From: Candidatus Humimonas hydrogenitrophica | Lineage (GTDB): Bacteria; Gemmatimonadota; Gemmatimonadetes; Palauibacterales; Palauibacteraceae | Assembly: GCA_947581615.1 (NCBI GenBank) | Contig: CANPVD010000083.1 | Location: forward strand, 1 to 38,813 | Direction: 5' to 3' | Length of the DNA stretch: 38,813 nucleotides | Shown here: positions 25,183 to 33,385 of the stretch, piece by piece | Layout: each line of letters starts with the position of its first letter | How positions within the stretch are numbered: the first letter of the stretch is position 1 | Program-made: the position numbers and the translations under genes | The notes under the pieces: model-generated | What the model was told of the DNA's origin: nothing | Database searches by the model: none | What the model saw: the letters and a program-made list of their open reading frames with translations, nothing else

Positions 25183-27570
25183 CTACTGGAATCCCGCCAG
25201 CCGTCTGAACTTGTCGGCCCGCTCGATGTTCTGCTGCGACCGGTCGGCCAGGTCCAGGAGCCGATCCGCGTCTCCCTGCGCTAGATAGGCCAGGTAGTAC
25301 TGCGTTGGAATGCTGCTCCGGGTCGAGGGCTCGGGCCACAGGTCCCAGGTCAGGAGGTAGTCCACGTTGAACACGTCCCAGAGCAGCTGGCGGCTCCGGG
25401 TCACGTCCTGCCAGCGCACACCGAACTGCCGGCTGACCTGCACCGTGTCCGTCGTGGGCTCCAGGAGGCCGTTCACCAGCTTGTAGGCCAGCCCCTGCCG
25501 CAGGAGCTGTGGCGTCAGCCCCCACGCCTCGTACACGGGCGGCGCCGTGGCGGCGAAGTACACCGGCCGATCCCCCAGGGAGGTGCGGGACATCAGGTAG
25601 ACGAGCAGGTCGCCGTGCGTGACCACCGAGTTCGCCCGCAGGTGCGCGGTCACGTGCTCGGAAAACTGCACGTCCAGGGGCTTCTGGACCACCTGTCCGG
25701 GCGGGAGGTTGTCGATGACCGAGTCCGCCGCCGCCAGGATCGAGCGCCCCGGCGGCGTGATCGTCATGTCCTTGTAGGGCTCGACCGCGTTCGCCGTATC
25801 GAAGGGGCGCTGACACACGATGACCGTCGGGTGCGCCCGGGGATCGACACCGTCGGGACACGGCCGGGTCAGGTCCCGGAGCTGCTTGGGATACCAGTCC
25901 GTTCCCAGATAGGAATGCACGATGACCGTGACGTCCTGCCGGATGCCCTCCACCTCCTGCACATACCACAGCGGAAACGTGTCGTTGTCCCCGTTGGTGA
26001 ACAGGACGCCGTAGGGCTCGACGGACTGGAGGAGGTTGTAGGCCCAGTCACGGGCCGAGTAGTCACCCGTGCGGTCCGCGCGTCCCCAGTTCAGCACGAG
26101 GGGCAGCAACGCCACCAGCAGGAGCGGCGCCGCCTGGAGGTGCCCCCGCTCCAGCGCCTTCAGGGCCGATCCCTTGACCGCGCCCTCCTTCAGATCACCC
26201 CAGCGCTCCGAGAGCTCCTCCGCGATCTGGTTCCAGATCGACACGAGGCCCGTGCCCGCGTACAGGCCCCACAGGTAGAAGCTCACGATGAAGAAGTAGT
26301 CGCGCTCGCGGACCTCATGGAGGTTGAAGTCCGTGATCTCGGGGTGTTGGGAATACCCGTACTTGAAGTTCAGGTAGAAGACGAGCAGGGGCACGACCGT
26401 GATCAGCAACGTGAAGAAGTAGACGAAGCTGTCCCGGTCACCCTTCCAGTGCTGCCACAACCCCCACAGCCCCAGCAGGAAGAAGAGCATGGTGAACATG
26501 CTCCGGACCCAGGACGGCAGGTCCCGGGCCCACTGCCAGTCGAAGTACTGCACGTAGTTGCCCAGCTGCGCGCTATAGGGGGCCTGGCGATCCGTGATCG
26601 GGGGCTTCCCGTACTGCTGCCGCGTGAGGGCATCCTTCAGGGGCTCGCACACGAGTGACTCGGGGACGGCCTTGTCCAGGCCCGGGATGAGGTCGACGGG
26701 CGTGAACGCGGCGTTCCACAGGCTCTTGCACTGGGGACTCGCCTCGTTGATGACGGGGTTCTGCGCCGAGCGAATCGGCACGAAGAATACCTGGAGCGAA
26801 AACCCGATCGCGGCGAGCACGATCCCGGGCAGCAGGAGTCGCCAGCGCAGGAGCGTGCGAGGCCGGTGCCAGAGGACGAACACGAACAGGGCCAGGACGG
26901 GGAGCTCCGACATCGGGTGGTTGGTGGCACCGAGTCCGAGCAGGAAGGCCACCAGGAGGACGAGTCGATCGCCGCGCGCCGTGTCGGCGACATCTTCCCA
27001 CACCATAGCCAGGTAGGTGAGCACGGCCACGAACAGCAGCGAGACCGTGTAGACCTTGGCGTTCACGTTCGACTGGTACCACACAGTGAACGCCGTGGCG
27101 CCGATGAACACGCTGACCGCGGCCGCCACGACCAGGACGCCCCTGCGGTCGGTCCAGTGCGACCAGACCCGCACCAGGGTCAGGAAGAAGAAGGCGGCCG
27201 AGGCCGCCGAGAAGCTCGCGCTCATCGCGTTGATGCGGACGGCCACGGGGAGGCCCGTCCACGACAGGGCGGCGTCCCACACGCGACCGACCACCACGAA
27301 GAACGGGTTACCCGGCGGATGCGGGATGCCCAGGATGTGGGCCGTCGCGATGTACTCGGAGGTGTCCCAGAAGGCCGTGCTCGGGGCCAGCGTGAGGAGA
27401 TACAGCGCCCACACCACGAGAGCGGTGACCAGCGCCCATCCCCAGATGGGAAGCGGCCCGACCCGGAGCCGCTCGATCCCCAGCGCTCGAGCCGACGCAT
27501 CCGCCGGCCGCCGAGCCCGTCCGCGTCCGCCCGAGCGTTCGCGTCCCGCCTGTCGATTGGTGTGCGTCAT
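25183..27570 (-). CDS. DUF2723 multi-pass membrane protein, probable glycosyltransferase
   Basis: The 795-residue protein has a short Arg-rich N-terminus and about eleven membrane helices, then a large C-terminal soluble part. The segment APSTAFWDTSEYIATAHILG followed by IPHPPGNPFFVVVGRVWD is the signature of DUF2723 proteins, related to TMEM260 and, in fold, to protein O-mannosyltransferase-type GT-C enzymes. GVLFTNGDNDTFPLWYVQEV is a second family block. It likely transfers sugar from a lipid carrier to an exported acceptor; this is inferred from the family. ATG 27570 is preferred; an in-frame TTG at 27588 is an alternative start. It diverges from trpE. Confidence 0.85.
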   Translation of the reverse strand: MTHTNRQAGRERSGGRGRARRPADASARALGIERLRVGPLPIWGWALVTALVVWALYLLTLAPSTAFWDTSEYIATAHILGIPHPPGNPFFVVVGRVWDAALSWTGLPVAVRINAMSASFSAASAAFFFLTLVRVWSHWTDRRGVLVVAAAVSVFIGATAFTVWYQSNVNAKVYTVSLLFVAVLTYLAMVWEDVADTARGDRLVLLVAFLLGLGATNHPMSELPVLALFVFVLWHRPRTLLRWRLLLPGIVLAAIGFSLQVFFVPIRSAQNPVINEASPQCKSLWNAAFTPVDLIPGLDKAVPESLVCEPLKDALTRQQYGKPPITDRQAPYSAQLGNYVQYFDWQWARDLPSWVRSMFTMLFFLLGLWGLWQHWKGDRDSFVYFFTLLITVVPLLVFYLNFKYGYSQHPEITDFNLHEVRERDYFFIVSFYLWGLYAGTGLVSIWNQIAEELSERWGDLKEGAVKGSALKALERGHLQAAPLLLVALLPLVLNWGRADRTGDYSARDWAYNLLQSVEPYGVLFTNGDNDTFPLWYVQEVEGIRQDVTVIVHSYLGTDWYPKQLRDLTRPCPDGVDPRAHPTVIVCQRPFDTANAVEPYKDMTITPPGRSILAAADSVIDNLPPGQVVQKPLDVQFSEHVTAHLRANSVVTHGDLLVYLMSRTSLGDRPVYFAATAPPVYEAWGLTPQLLRQGLAYKLVNGLLEPTTDTVQVSRQFGVRWQDVTRSRQLLWDVFNVDYLLTWDLWPEPSTRSSIPTQYYLAYLAQGDADRLLDLADRSQQNIERADKFRRLAGFQ

Positions 27571-27650
27571 GGCACCGGGAGAAGTCAAGTCCTGGACTGC
27601 CGAAGAGCCGGAAAGCTAACGGGCCGCCCCCCGCCCGCCAACTGCCTGCG

Positions 27651-27679
27651 TTGACAGGCTCGTGGTGCGGGCGGACATT
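27651..27679 (+). promoter_or_regulatory. Candidate sigma70 promoter for trpE
   Basis: A perfect -35 hexamer TTGACA (27651-27656) is followed after 17 bp by GACATT (27674-27679; three of six matches to TATAAT). It lies in the intergenic region between DUF2723 and trpE. If used, transcription would start near 27686, which excludes GTG 27662 as the trpE start and supports GTG 27716. Confidence 0.45.
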
Positions 27680-27715
27680 GCCGCCGTCCTCATCCCCCAT
27701 GCGCGAAGCTTGCCC

Positions 27716-29251
27716 GTGACGGCCGTCCGACCTCACCCCGATCCCGATACCTTCCGGGACCTGGCCCGACCGGGTCACGTAGTCCCGGTGTGGCTCGAGC
27801 TCCCCTTCGATACGCGGACGGCGGTGACCGCCTTCGCGGCGCTCCGCCGGCCCCCGTTCGGCTTCCTGCTCGAGTCGGTCATCGGCGGAGAGCGCTGGGC
27901 GCGCTGGACGTTTCTGGGCTCGGAGCCGGCCGAGGCCTGGCGACTGGACGACGACCGCATCTCCCGCTGGCGGCCCGAGGAGGGCTGGACGGAGAAAGGA
28001 ACCACCGAGGACCCGTTCGCCGACTTCGCGGCCTGGATCGGACGCTGGCAGCCGGTGGAGGTGCCCGGCCTGCCTCGTTTCTGGGGCGGCGCCGTGGGTT
28101 TCTTCGGCTACGATACCGTCCGCTGGCTGGAGCGGCTCGCCGACGCTCCACCCCGAGACGTGCCGTGCCCGGACGCCTGCTTCCTGCTCACCGACCGGAT
28201 CCTCATCGTCGACAACCTGTTCGACCGGGCGCTGGCTTTGAAAGCGGTGCGGATCGAAGCCGACGGACCACCGGCCGATCGCCTCTACGGGGACGCGGTG
28301 GCGGAGCTGGAGGATTGGACGGAGCGACTGAACGCGCCGCCCCCGCTACCGACCTTCCCTCTCGAGACCGCGGAGGAAGTGGACTGGCGCTCCAACCGCT
28401 CGCGATCGGACTTCGAGGCCGCCGTGCGTCGGGTAAAGGAGTACATCCGGGCGGGAGACGCCTACCAGGTAGTCGTCTCCCAGCGCCTCGAGGCACCCAT
28501 GGAGGGAGATCCCTTTCTGGCCTACCGGGTGCTTCGGACCCTGAACCCATCGCCGTATCTGTACTTCCTGGAACTGGGCGACGTGCGGCTCATCGGCGCC
28601 TCGCCCGAGCTGCTCGTCCGGGTCGAGGACGGGGCCCTCACCGTGCGCCCCATCGCCGGCACGCGCCCCAGGGGCGCCTCGCCGGCCGAAGACGAAGCGC
28701 TCGCCGACGAGCTCCTCGGCGACGAGAAGGAACGGTCCGAGCACCTGATGTTGCTCGACCTGGGCCGGAACGATGTGAGTGCCGTGGCCCGTCCCGGAAC
28801 GGTTCGAGTGCCCGACTTCATGGTCATAGAGAGATACAGTCACGTGATCCACATGGTCAGCGAGGTCGCGGGGCGGCTCGAGGAAGGTCGTTCGGCGCTC
28901 GACGCCTTCCGAAGCTGCTTCCCGGCGGGCACGTTGAGCGGCGCTCCCAAGGTCAGGGCCATGGAGATTATCGACGAGCTCGAGCCGACGCGACGCGGAC
29001 CCTACGGCGGGGCCGCTGGCTACGTGTCCTTCGGTGCGGAGTCGCTGGACATGGCCATCGCGATCCGGACCATCCTGCACTCGGAGGGACGTGCGTACGT
29101 GCAGGCCGGAGCGGGCATCGTCCACGACTCCGTGCCGGAGCACGAATGGGAGGAGACCCTCGCCAAGGCCCGGGCGCTGCTCAGGACCCTGGCACTGGGC
29201 CGGCCGCCCGGAGATTCGGTCGACGGAACTTCGGACCGGAAAACCGTGTGA
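27716..29251 (+). CDS. trpE: Anthranilate synthase component I
   Basis: The 511-residue protein catalyses the first step of tryptophan synthesis from chorismate. The N-terminus has the TrpE pattern with TFRDLARPGHVVPVWLEL and the feedback-site LLESV block followed by GGERWARWTFLG. The chorismate-binding domain contains ASPELLVRV, PIAGTRPRG, SEHLMLLDLGRNDVSAVA, CFPAGTLSGAPKVRAMEII and AGAGIVHDSVPE. PIAGT rather than PIKGT marks it as anthranilate synthase, not aminodeoxychorismate synthase. GTG 27716 fits the upstream promoter; an in-frame GTG at 27662 would overlap it. No other trp genes follow directly. Its product pathway ends in tryptophan, which the tryptophanase encoded 20 kb away would degrade. 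Confidence 0.93.
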   Translation: MTAVRPHPDPDTFRDLARPGHVVPVWLELPFDTRTAVTAFAALRRPPFGFLLESVIGGERWARWTFLGSEPAEAWRLDDDRISRWRPEEGWTEKGTTEDPFADFAAWIGRWQPVEVPGLPRFWGGAVGFFGYDTVRWLERLADAPPRDVPCPDACFLLTDRILIVDNLFDRALALKAVRIEADGPPADRLYGDAVAELEDWTERLNAPPPLPTFPLETAEEVDWRSNRSRSDFEAAVRRVKEYIRAGDAYQVVVSQRLEAPMEGDPFLAYRVLRTLNPSPYLYFLELGDVRLIGASPELLVRVEDGALTVRPIAGTRPRGASPAEDEALADELLGDEKERSEHLMLLDLGRNDVSAVARPGTVRVPDFMVIERYSHVIHMVSEVAGRLEEGRSALDAFRSCFPAGTLSGAPKVRAMEIIDELEPTRRGPYGGAAGYVSFGAESLDMAIAIRTILHSEGRAYVQAGAGIVHDSVPEHEWEETLAKARALLRTLALGRPPGDSVDGTSDRKTV

Positions 29252-29315
29252 AAAGTTTGCAGTATACACCAACTCTGTTCGTTCGCGGCCCGCGGCAACC
29301 GAAGGGCGCTTCGAA

Positions 29316-29336
29316 TATATGTGCGTGACATATAAT
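29316..29336. promoter_or_regulatory. AT-rich inverted repeat overlapping a TATAAT
   Basis: TATATGT (29316-29322) is the reverse complement of ACATATA (29328-29334), with five nucleotides between. It overlaps a perfect -10 hexamer TATAAT (29331-29336). No good -35 is visible at 16-18 bp. This AT-rich island in GC-rich DNA probably marks an operator-controlled promoter for the downstream ABM-fold gene, leaving a leader of about 145 nt. Confidence 0.5.
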
Positions 29337-29487
29337 GACTTGCCACATGGCGGAGGCAGGGTCATCGATGGGTACGCAGGTTGCGTTTGTCTCGGCCCCA
29401 CGCAGGCGGTCGCCCTGAGGCGACTCGCGCCGAGCGGGCCGGCGCTTCGCCGGAGCCCCGGAGCCAACACCGAGAGAAGGCGCAGCG

Positions 29488-29814
29488 ATGATCTACGAAG
29501 CCACGCGGTACACCGTCCGACCCGGCACCGTCGATGCCTGCAAGGACGCGGTCCGGGAGCTGGTGGAGCACGTCCGGGAGGACGAGGAGGGCACCCTGCT
29601 CTACGTCGTCCTCCAGGAAGACGAGGACGACCACCGGTTCCTGCATCTGGCCACGTTCGAGAACCGGCGCGCGCGGGAAGCCCACTGCGAGTCGGACGCC
29701 ATGCGGTTCTTCCTGAACCTGGTCTACCCCGCCACCGTGGACGGTATCTCCGTCACGGAGACGACGGTCGTCGACCGCATTCCCGCCAGGCGAGCGCGCG
29801 CCGTGGCCCGCTGA
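29488..29814 (+). CDS. ABM-domain protein (antibiotic biosynthesis monooxygenase-like)
   Basis: The 108-residue protein has the ferredoxin-like ABM fold: RYTVRPGTVDACKDAVRELV, then EEGTLLYVVLQEDEDD and a HLATFENRRAREAH segment, ending with FFLNLVYPATVDG. Relatives include quinol monooxygenase YgiN and small enzymes that act without a cofactor on quinones or aromatic polyketides; the substrate here is unknown. It lies 61 nt upstream of a menaquinone-type methyltransferase gene, so a quinone role is plausible but inferred. The ribosome binding site is GAGAGAAGG. Confidence 0.82.
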   Translation: MIYEATRYTVRPGTVDACKDAVRELVEHVREDEEGTLLYVVLQEDEDDHRFLHLATFENRRAREAHCESDAMRFFLNLVYPATVDGISVTETTVVDRIPARRARAVAR

Positions 29815-29875
29815 TCCTCCGGTCGCCGGCCCCGTCGGGCGGGCGGCCGCTCTCTCCTCCTGCCGGCTCCGGACC

Positions 29876-30634
29876 ATGGCCTCCCGACCCCGGGGGGCCG
29901 CCGTGAGCCTCAAGCACCGCATCCGGGACCACCTGGAGCGTCCGTCCGAGAAGCGGCGCTACGTCCGGGACCTGTTCGGCCGCATCGCCCACCGCTACGA
30001 CCTCACCAACGACGTCATGTCGCTGGGGCTCCATCGACGCTGGAAGCGCAGGCTGATGGACCTCGCGGAGATCCGTCCCGGCCACGCGGTGCTGGATCTG
30101 GCGGCGGGCACCGGCGACCTGGCCATCGAAGCCGCGCGGCGTGTGGGTGCCGGGGGACACGTGGTGGCCGCCGACCTCACGCCGGAGATGATGCAGGTCG
30201 GCGCCGCCAGGCCGGGAGGAGCATCGGTACGGTGGTCGGCCGCCGACGCGCTCGAGCTTCCCTTCGCGTCGGGGAGTTTCGACCGGGTCGTCATCGGCTA
30301 CGGCCTCAGGAACTTCCCGGACCTGGAGCGCTCTCTCGCCGAGATCCACCGGTGCCTGCGACCCGGAGGCCGCCTGGTGAGCCTGGACTTCGGGAAGCCG
30401 GAAGCCGCGCTCCTGCGCGGACTCTATCTGCGCTACCTCGACCTGTCGACGGCCGTCGTGGGTTGGGCGCTCCACCGCGACCCGGAGGCGTATCTCTATA
30501 TTCCGGAGTCTCTCAGGGCCTATCCATCCCAGCCGGAGGTCGCCGAGCTCATGCACCGCGTGGGCTTCGGGCGCTGCGTGTGGGTCGATCTCCTGTTCGG
30601 CGCGATGGCCCTCCACGTGGCGGACCGCACCTGA
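29876..30634 (+). CDS. menG: Demethylmenaquinone methyltransferase (UbiE/MenG)
   Basis: The 252-residue SAM-dependent methyltransferase carries out the last methylation of the quinone ring. Family landmarks are YVRDLFGRIAHRYDLTNDVM (29-48), SAM motif I VLDLAAGTGDLA (72-83), VVAADLTPEMM (96-106), GYGLRNFPDLE (141-151) and the region after LRGLYLRYLDLSTAVVGWAL, which matches the second UbiE signature. Menaquinone rather than ubiquinone use is inferred from the likely phylum. ATG 29876 is used; GTG 29903 (SLKHRIRDHL) is an alternative. A hairpin follows the stop codon before the convergent AbrB-type gene. Confidence 0.93.
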   Translation: MASRPRGAAVSLKHRIRDHLERPSEKRRYVRDLFGRIAHRYDLTNDVMSLGLHRRWKRRLMDLAEIRPGHAVLDLAAGTGDLAIEAARRVGAGGHVVAADLTPEMMQVGAARPGGASVRWSAADALELPFASGSFDRVVIGYGLRNFPDLERSLAEIHRCLRPGGRLVSLDFGKPEAALLRGLYLRYLDLSTAVVGWALHRDPEAYLYIPESLRAYPSQPEVAELMHRVGFGRCVWVDLLFGAMALHVADRT

Positions 30635-30641
30635 AGCCTCC

Positions 30642-30657
30642 CCGGCCTGCGAGCCGG
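30642..30657. terminator. Small hairpin between convergent genes
   Basis: CCGGC (30642-30646) pairs with GCCGG (30653-30657) around six nucleotides, in the 25-nt gap between the convergent menG and AbrB-type genes. Weak, without T-tract. Confidence 0.3.
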
Positions 30658-30659
30658 AG

Positions 30660-30842
30660 TCAGCTGTTCTCGGACTTCCAGAACGTGATCTGGCGCCGGC
30701 CCGTTTCGCTCTCTTCCAGGCGCGCGGCGAGGGTGTCCCCATCGTCGATGCCCAGGTCTTCACGCATCTCCTGGGGAATCGTGATCCGTCCACCGCTCCC
30801 CACGGGGATCGACGTCCGATACTTTACCCGATAGATGCCCAT
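30660..30842 (-). CDS. AbrB/SpoVT-type DNA-binding protein
   Basis: The 60-residue protein has the swapped-hairpin AbrB pattern: VKYRTSIPVGSGGRITIPQE followed by MREDLGIDDGDTLAARLE. Start 30842 is chosen because GGAGGAAGG lies a few nucleotides upstream; a longer open frame reaching 31022 has no support. Such proteins are antitoxins of toxin-antitoxin pairs or stand-alone transition-state regulators. No toxin is adjacent: the next gene downstream is convergent. The segment after residue 45 (RRQITFWKSENS) is a short tail. Confidence 0.82.
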   Translation of the reverse strand: MGIYRVKYRTSIPVGSGGRITIPQEMREDLGIDDGDTLAARLEESETGRRQITFWKSENS

Positions 30843-30966
30843 ATCGCTGTTCCTTCCTCCAGGAGACCAGACGAGTGCCGCCGCGGTCGGGACGGGCGGG
30901 ACCGACCGGTGGTCCCGGCCGGGCGGGGGCGCGCTCGCCGCGCTCCGCGGCCACCCGCATCCGTAC

Positions 30967-30995
30967 AATATAGACGCGTGCGGCGGCCGGGTGAA
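30967..30995 (-). promoter_or_regulatory. Candidate promoter for the AbrB-type gene
   Basis: On the minus strand TTCACC (complement of 30990-30995) is followed after 17 bp by TATATT (complement of 30967-30972). It is the only AT-rich spot in the 302-nt gap between the AbrB-type gene and the ABC ATPase gene. The plus-strand reading also contains TACAAT (30964-30969), so it may be bidirectional. Nothing else was recognised in that gap. Confidence 0.4.
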
Positions 30996-31144
30996 AGCGC
31001 ATCCCCTGTCTTGCCCATGCACCGCTCCATCTTCACATTCCCGGTCGCCGTCCCCTCGGCGCGTCGCGGCGTGCCGCCTTTCGGGCGAATCGACCGGCCC
31101 CGTTCGCCGACGTCACCCCACCCGTGATTCAGGAGATTGAGCCC

Positions 31145-32101
31145 GTGGAGGATGCCGCAATCCGTCTGACGGGAGTGACCAAGAGCTTCGGCTCCACCAC
31201 CGCCGTCCAGTCGCTCGACCTCGCCGTTCCGACGGGGAGCATCTATGGGCTCCTGGGCCCCAACGGAGCCGGCAAGACCACGACGATCCGCATCATCCTG
31301 GACATCCTGGGACCCGACGAGGGAACGGTCGAGGTCCTGGGCCGGCGGATCGACGATGCCCTGCGCTGCCGGATCGGCTACCTGCCCGAGGAGCGGGGCC
31401 TCTACCAACGCATGACCGTCATCGACCAGCTGGTCTTCCTGGCCGTGCTCAAGGGAATGGCCCGCTCGGAGGCCCGCAGCGAGGCCATGAAGTGGCTCGA
31501 GCGCTTCGAGTTGGACGACCGGTCCGACTCGATGCTCGAGGAGCTCTCCAAGGGCATGCAGCAGAAGGTCCAGTTCATCGGCACGATCCTGCACCGTCCG
31601 GAGATCCTCATCCTCGACGAGCCGTTCAGCGGCCTCGACCCCATCAACGTCGATCTCCTGAAGCGCATGGTGCTCGAGCGGCACGAGGCCGGCACGACCA
31701 TCCTGTTCTCCACGCACATGATCGAGGACGCCGAGCAGCTGTGTGACCGGGTGTGCATGATCGCCGGCGCCCGGAAGGTGCTGGACGGTTCGGTGAGCGA
31801 AGTGCGCGCCTCGACGGGGCGCAGGGACGTCATCCTGCGCTTCCACGGTGAACCGTCCTTCCTGAGCCAGGCCGGCGTGGATGGGAAGGTCGAACGGCAT
31901 GGAGACGCCTACGAGCTCAAGGTGGCCGACGGGGTCGATCCCGGGGAGCTCTTGCGGCGGGCCGTCGGAGCGGGCGTGCAGGTCGACCACTTCGAGGTTC
32001 GCGAGCCCACGTTGAGGGAGATCTTTCTCGAGCGGGCCGGAAAGCGGGGCCTGGACGCTCCGGAAGGGTCCGTTCGGATGGCGGCCGGGGGGATCCGATG
32101 A
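31145..32101 (+). CDS. ABC transporter ATP-binding protein (NatA-like)
   Basis: The 318-residue ATPase has Walker A GPNGAGKT (38-45), signature LSKGM (134-138, a variant of LSGGQ), Walker B ILILDEP (154-160), and the switch histidine at about 191. It also has the C-terminal extra domain common in NatA-type exporters. GTG 31145 is preferred because AGGAG (31131-31135) lies nine nucleotides upstream; GTG 31124 has none. The stop overlaps the start of the permease gene (ATGA). Substrate is unknown; sodium, antibiotics or lipids are family possibilities. Confidence 0.92.
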   Translation: MEDAAIRLTGVTKSFGSTTAVQSLDLAVPTGSIYGLLGPNGAGKTTTIRIILDILGPDEGTVEVLGRRIDDALRCRIGYLPEERGLYQRMTVIDQLVFLAVLKGMARSEARSEAMKWLERFELDDRSDSMLEELSKGMQQKVQFIGTILHRPEILILDEPFSGLDPINVDLLKRMVLERHEAGTTILFSTHMIEDAEQLCDRVCMIAGARKVLDGSVSEVRASTGRRDVILRFHGEPSFLSQAGVDGKVERHGDAYELKVADGVDPGELLRRAVGAGVQVDHFEVREPTLREIFLERAGKRGLDAPEGSVRMAAGGIR

Positions 32102-33384
32102 GCAGGCTGTCGTTGGCGCGCATCGGCGCGATCGTTCGCCGGGAGTACCTGTTTCGCGTCAAGAACAAGTGGTTCCTGATCACTACCTTCGGCCTTCCCC
32201 TCCTGATGATCGGCCTGTCCACGGCACCCGCCTGGCTGGCCTCGCGGGGAGGGGGCAAGGCCAGTCCGCTCTACGTGGGCGTGGTGGCCACGGCTCCCAT
32301 ACGGGCGGTGGACGTTTCGGCCCTGCTCCACGCCGAGGACGATGGCATCGCGGCGGACATGACGGACCGGCCCCCATCCCAGACGACCGATCGCCTGGCC
32401 ACGGAGCTGCGTGACTCCGATTTCGACGCCTTCCTGGTGATCGGGGACACCGTCGCCCGGGGCGGGACAGCGGTCCTCCTCTCCAAGAGCGCGGTTCCGG
32501 ACCGACGTAAGGCGGCCATTCGGCGTGCGGTTCGATCGAGTCTCGTGGCCGCCGGCCTGCAGCAGGCGGGCATCCCGGCCGCCGAGGTGACGACGGCGCT
32601 GCAGAGACCGCAGGTCGGACTGTCGATCGAACGGGTGGGCCAGGAGGGGGTCGCCCACCAGGACGTCCTGGCCGTCCTGGCCATGGTCCTGTGCTTCGTG
32701 CTCTACATGATGTTCATCGTCTACGGCCAGGTCATCGTCCGCGGCGTGCTCGAGGAGAAGAACTCCGACATCGTGGAAGTCCTCATCTCCTCGGTGCGTC
32801 CCTCCGAGCTCATGCTGGGCAAGGTGCTGGGGATCGGGGCGGTCGGACTCACACAGATCGGCATCTGGGCCGTGACGGTCGGCCTCGTGGCCCTGTACGG
32901 CCTGTCGGGGGCCATGGTGGCCCTCTCCCAGGCGGGCGTCGACCTCTCGGGCGTCTCCCTTCCCTACGTGGGAATCGGACTCGCCTTCCTCGCCTATTAC
33001 CTGCTGGGCTTCTTCCTGTACGCGTCGGCGTTCGCCGCCGTCGGGGCCCTGGTCGGCGACGATCAGCAGGCCCAACAGATGAACTTCCCCGTGATGCTCC
33101 TCATCATCGTCCCCTTCGTGCTGGCGTTCTCGGGCATCAACACGCCCGATGCCGGCTGGCTCACCGCGGCGTCCCTGTTCCCGTTCTTCAGCCCGATCCT
33201 CATGCTGGTGCGCATCGTGACCGGCGTCGCCGCGACCTGGCAGATCGTCACGTCGCTGGTCCTCCTCGTGCTCACCATCTGGGGCGTTTCGTGGGTAGCG
33301 GGGCGCATCTACCGGGTCGGCATCCTCATGAAGGGGAAGCGTCCCACCCTGCCGGAGATGATTCGCTGGCTGCGCTACGGGTGA
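32098..33384 (+). CDS. ABC-2 type permease (NatB-like)
   Basis: The 428-residue protein has one N-terminal membrane helix (about 24-45), an extracytoplasmic domain of about 130 residues and then five to six helices from about residue 180. The start RIGAIVRREYLFRVKNKWFL and the segment GVLEEKNSDIVEVLISSVRP followed by LMLGKVLGIGAVGL are characteristic of the NatB/ABC-2 permease family. It is translationally coupled to the ATPase gene and should form a dimeric exporter with it. Confidence 0.92.
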   Translation: MSRLSLARIGAIVRREYLFRVKNKWFLITTFGLPLLMIGLSTAPAWLASRGGGKASPLYVGVVATAPIRAVDVSALLHAEDDGIAADMTDRPPSQTTDRLATELRDSDFDAFLVIGDTVARGGTAVLLSKSAVPDRRKAAIRRAVRSSLVAAGLQQAGIPAAEVTTALQRPQVGLSIERVGQEGVAHQDVLAVLAMVLCFVLYMMFIVYGQVIVRGVLEEKNSDIVEVLISSVRPSELMLGKVLGIGAVGLTQIGIWAVTVGLVALYGLSGAMVALSQAGVDLSGVSLPYVGIGLAFLAYYLLGFFLYASAFAAVGALVGDDQQAQQMNFPVMLLIIVPFVLAFSGINTPDAGWLTAASLFPFFSPILMLVRIVTGVAATWQIVTSLVLLVLTIWGVSWVAGRIYRVGILMKGKRPTLPEMIRWLRYG

Positions 33385-33385
33385 G

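Noticed and set aside
29320-29487. Reading frame from the ATG within the AT-rich inverted repeat
   Set aside because: It has no ribosome binding site and runs out of frame into the ABM-fold gene with low-complexity sequence.
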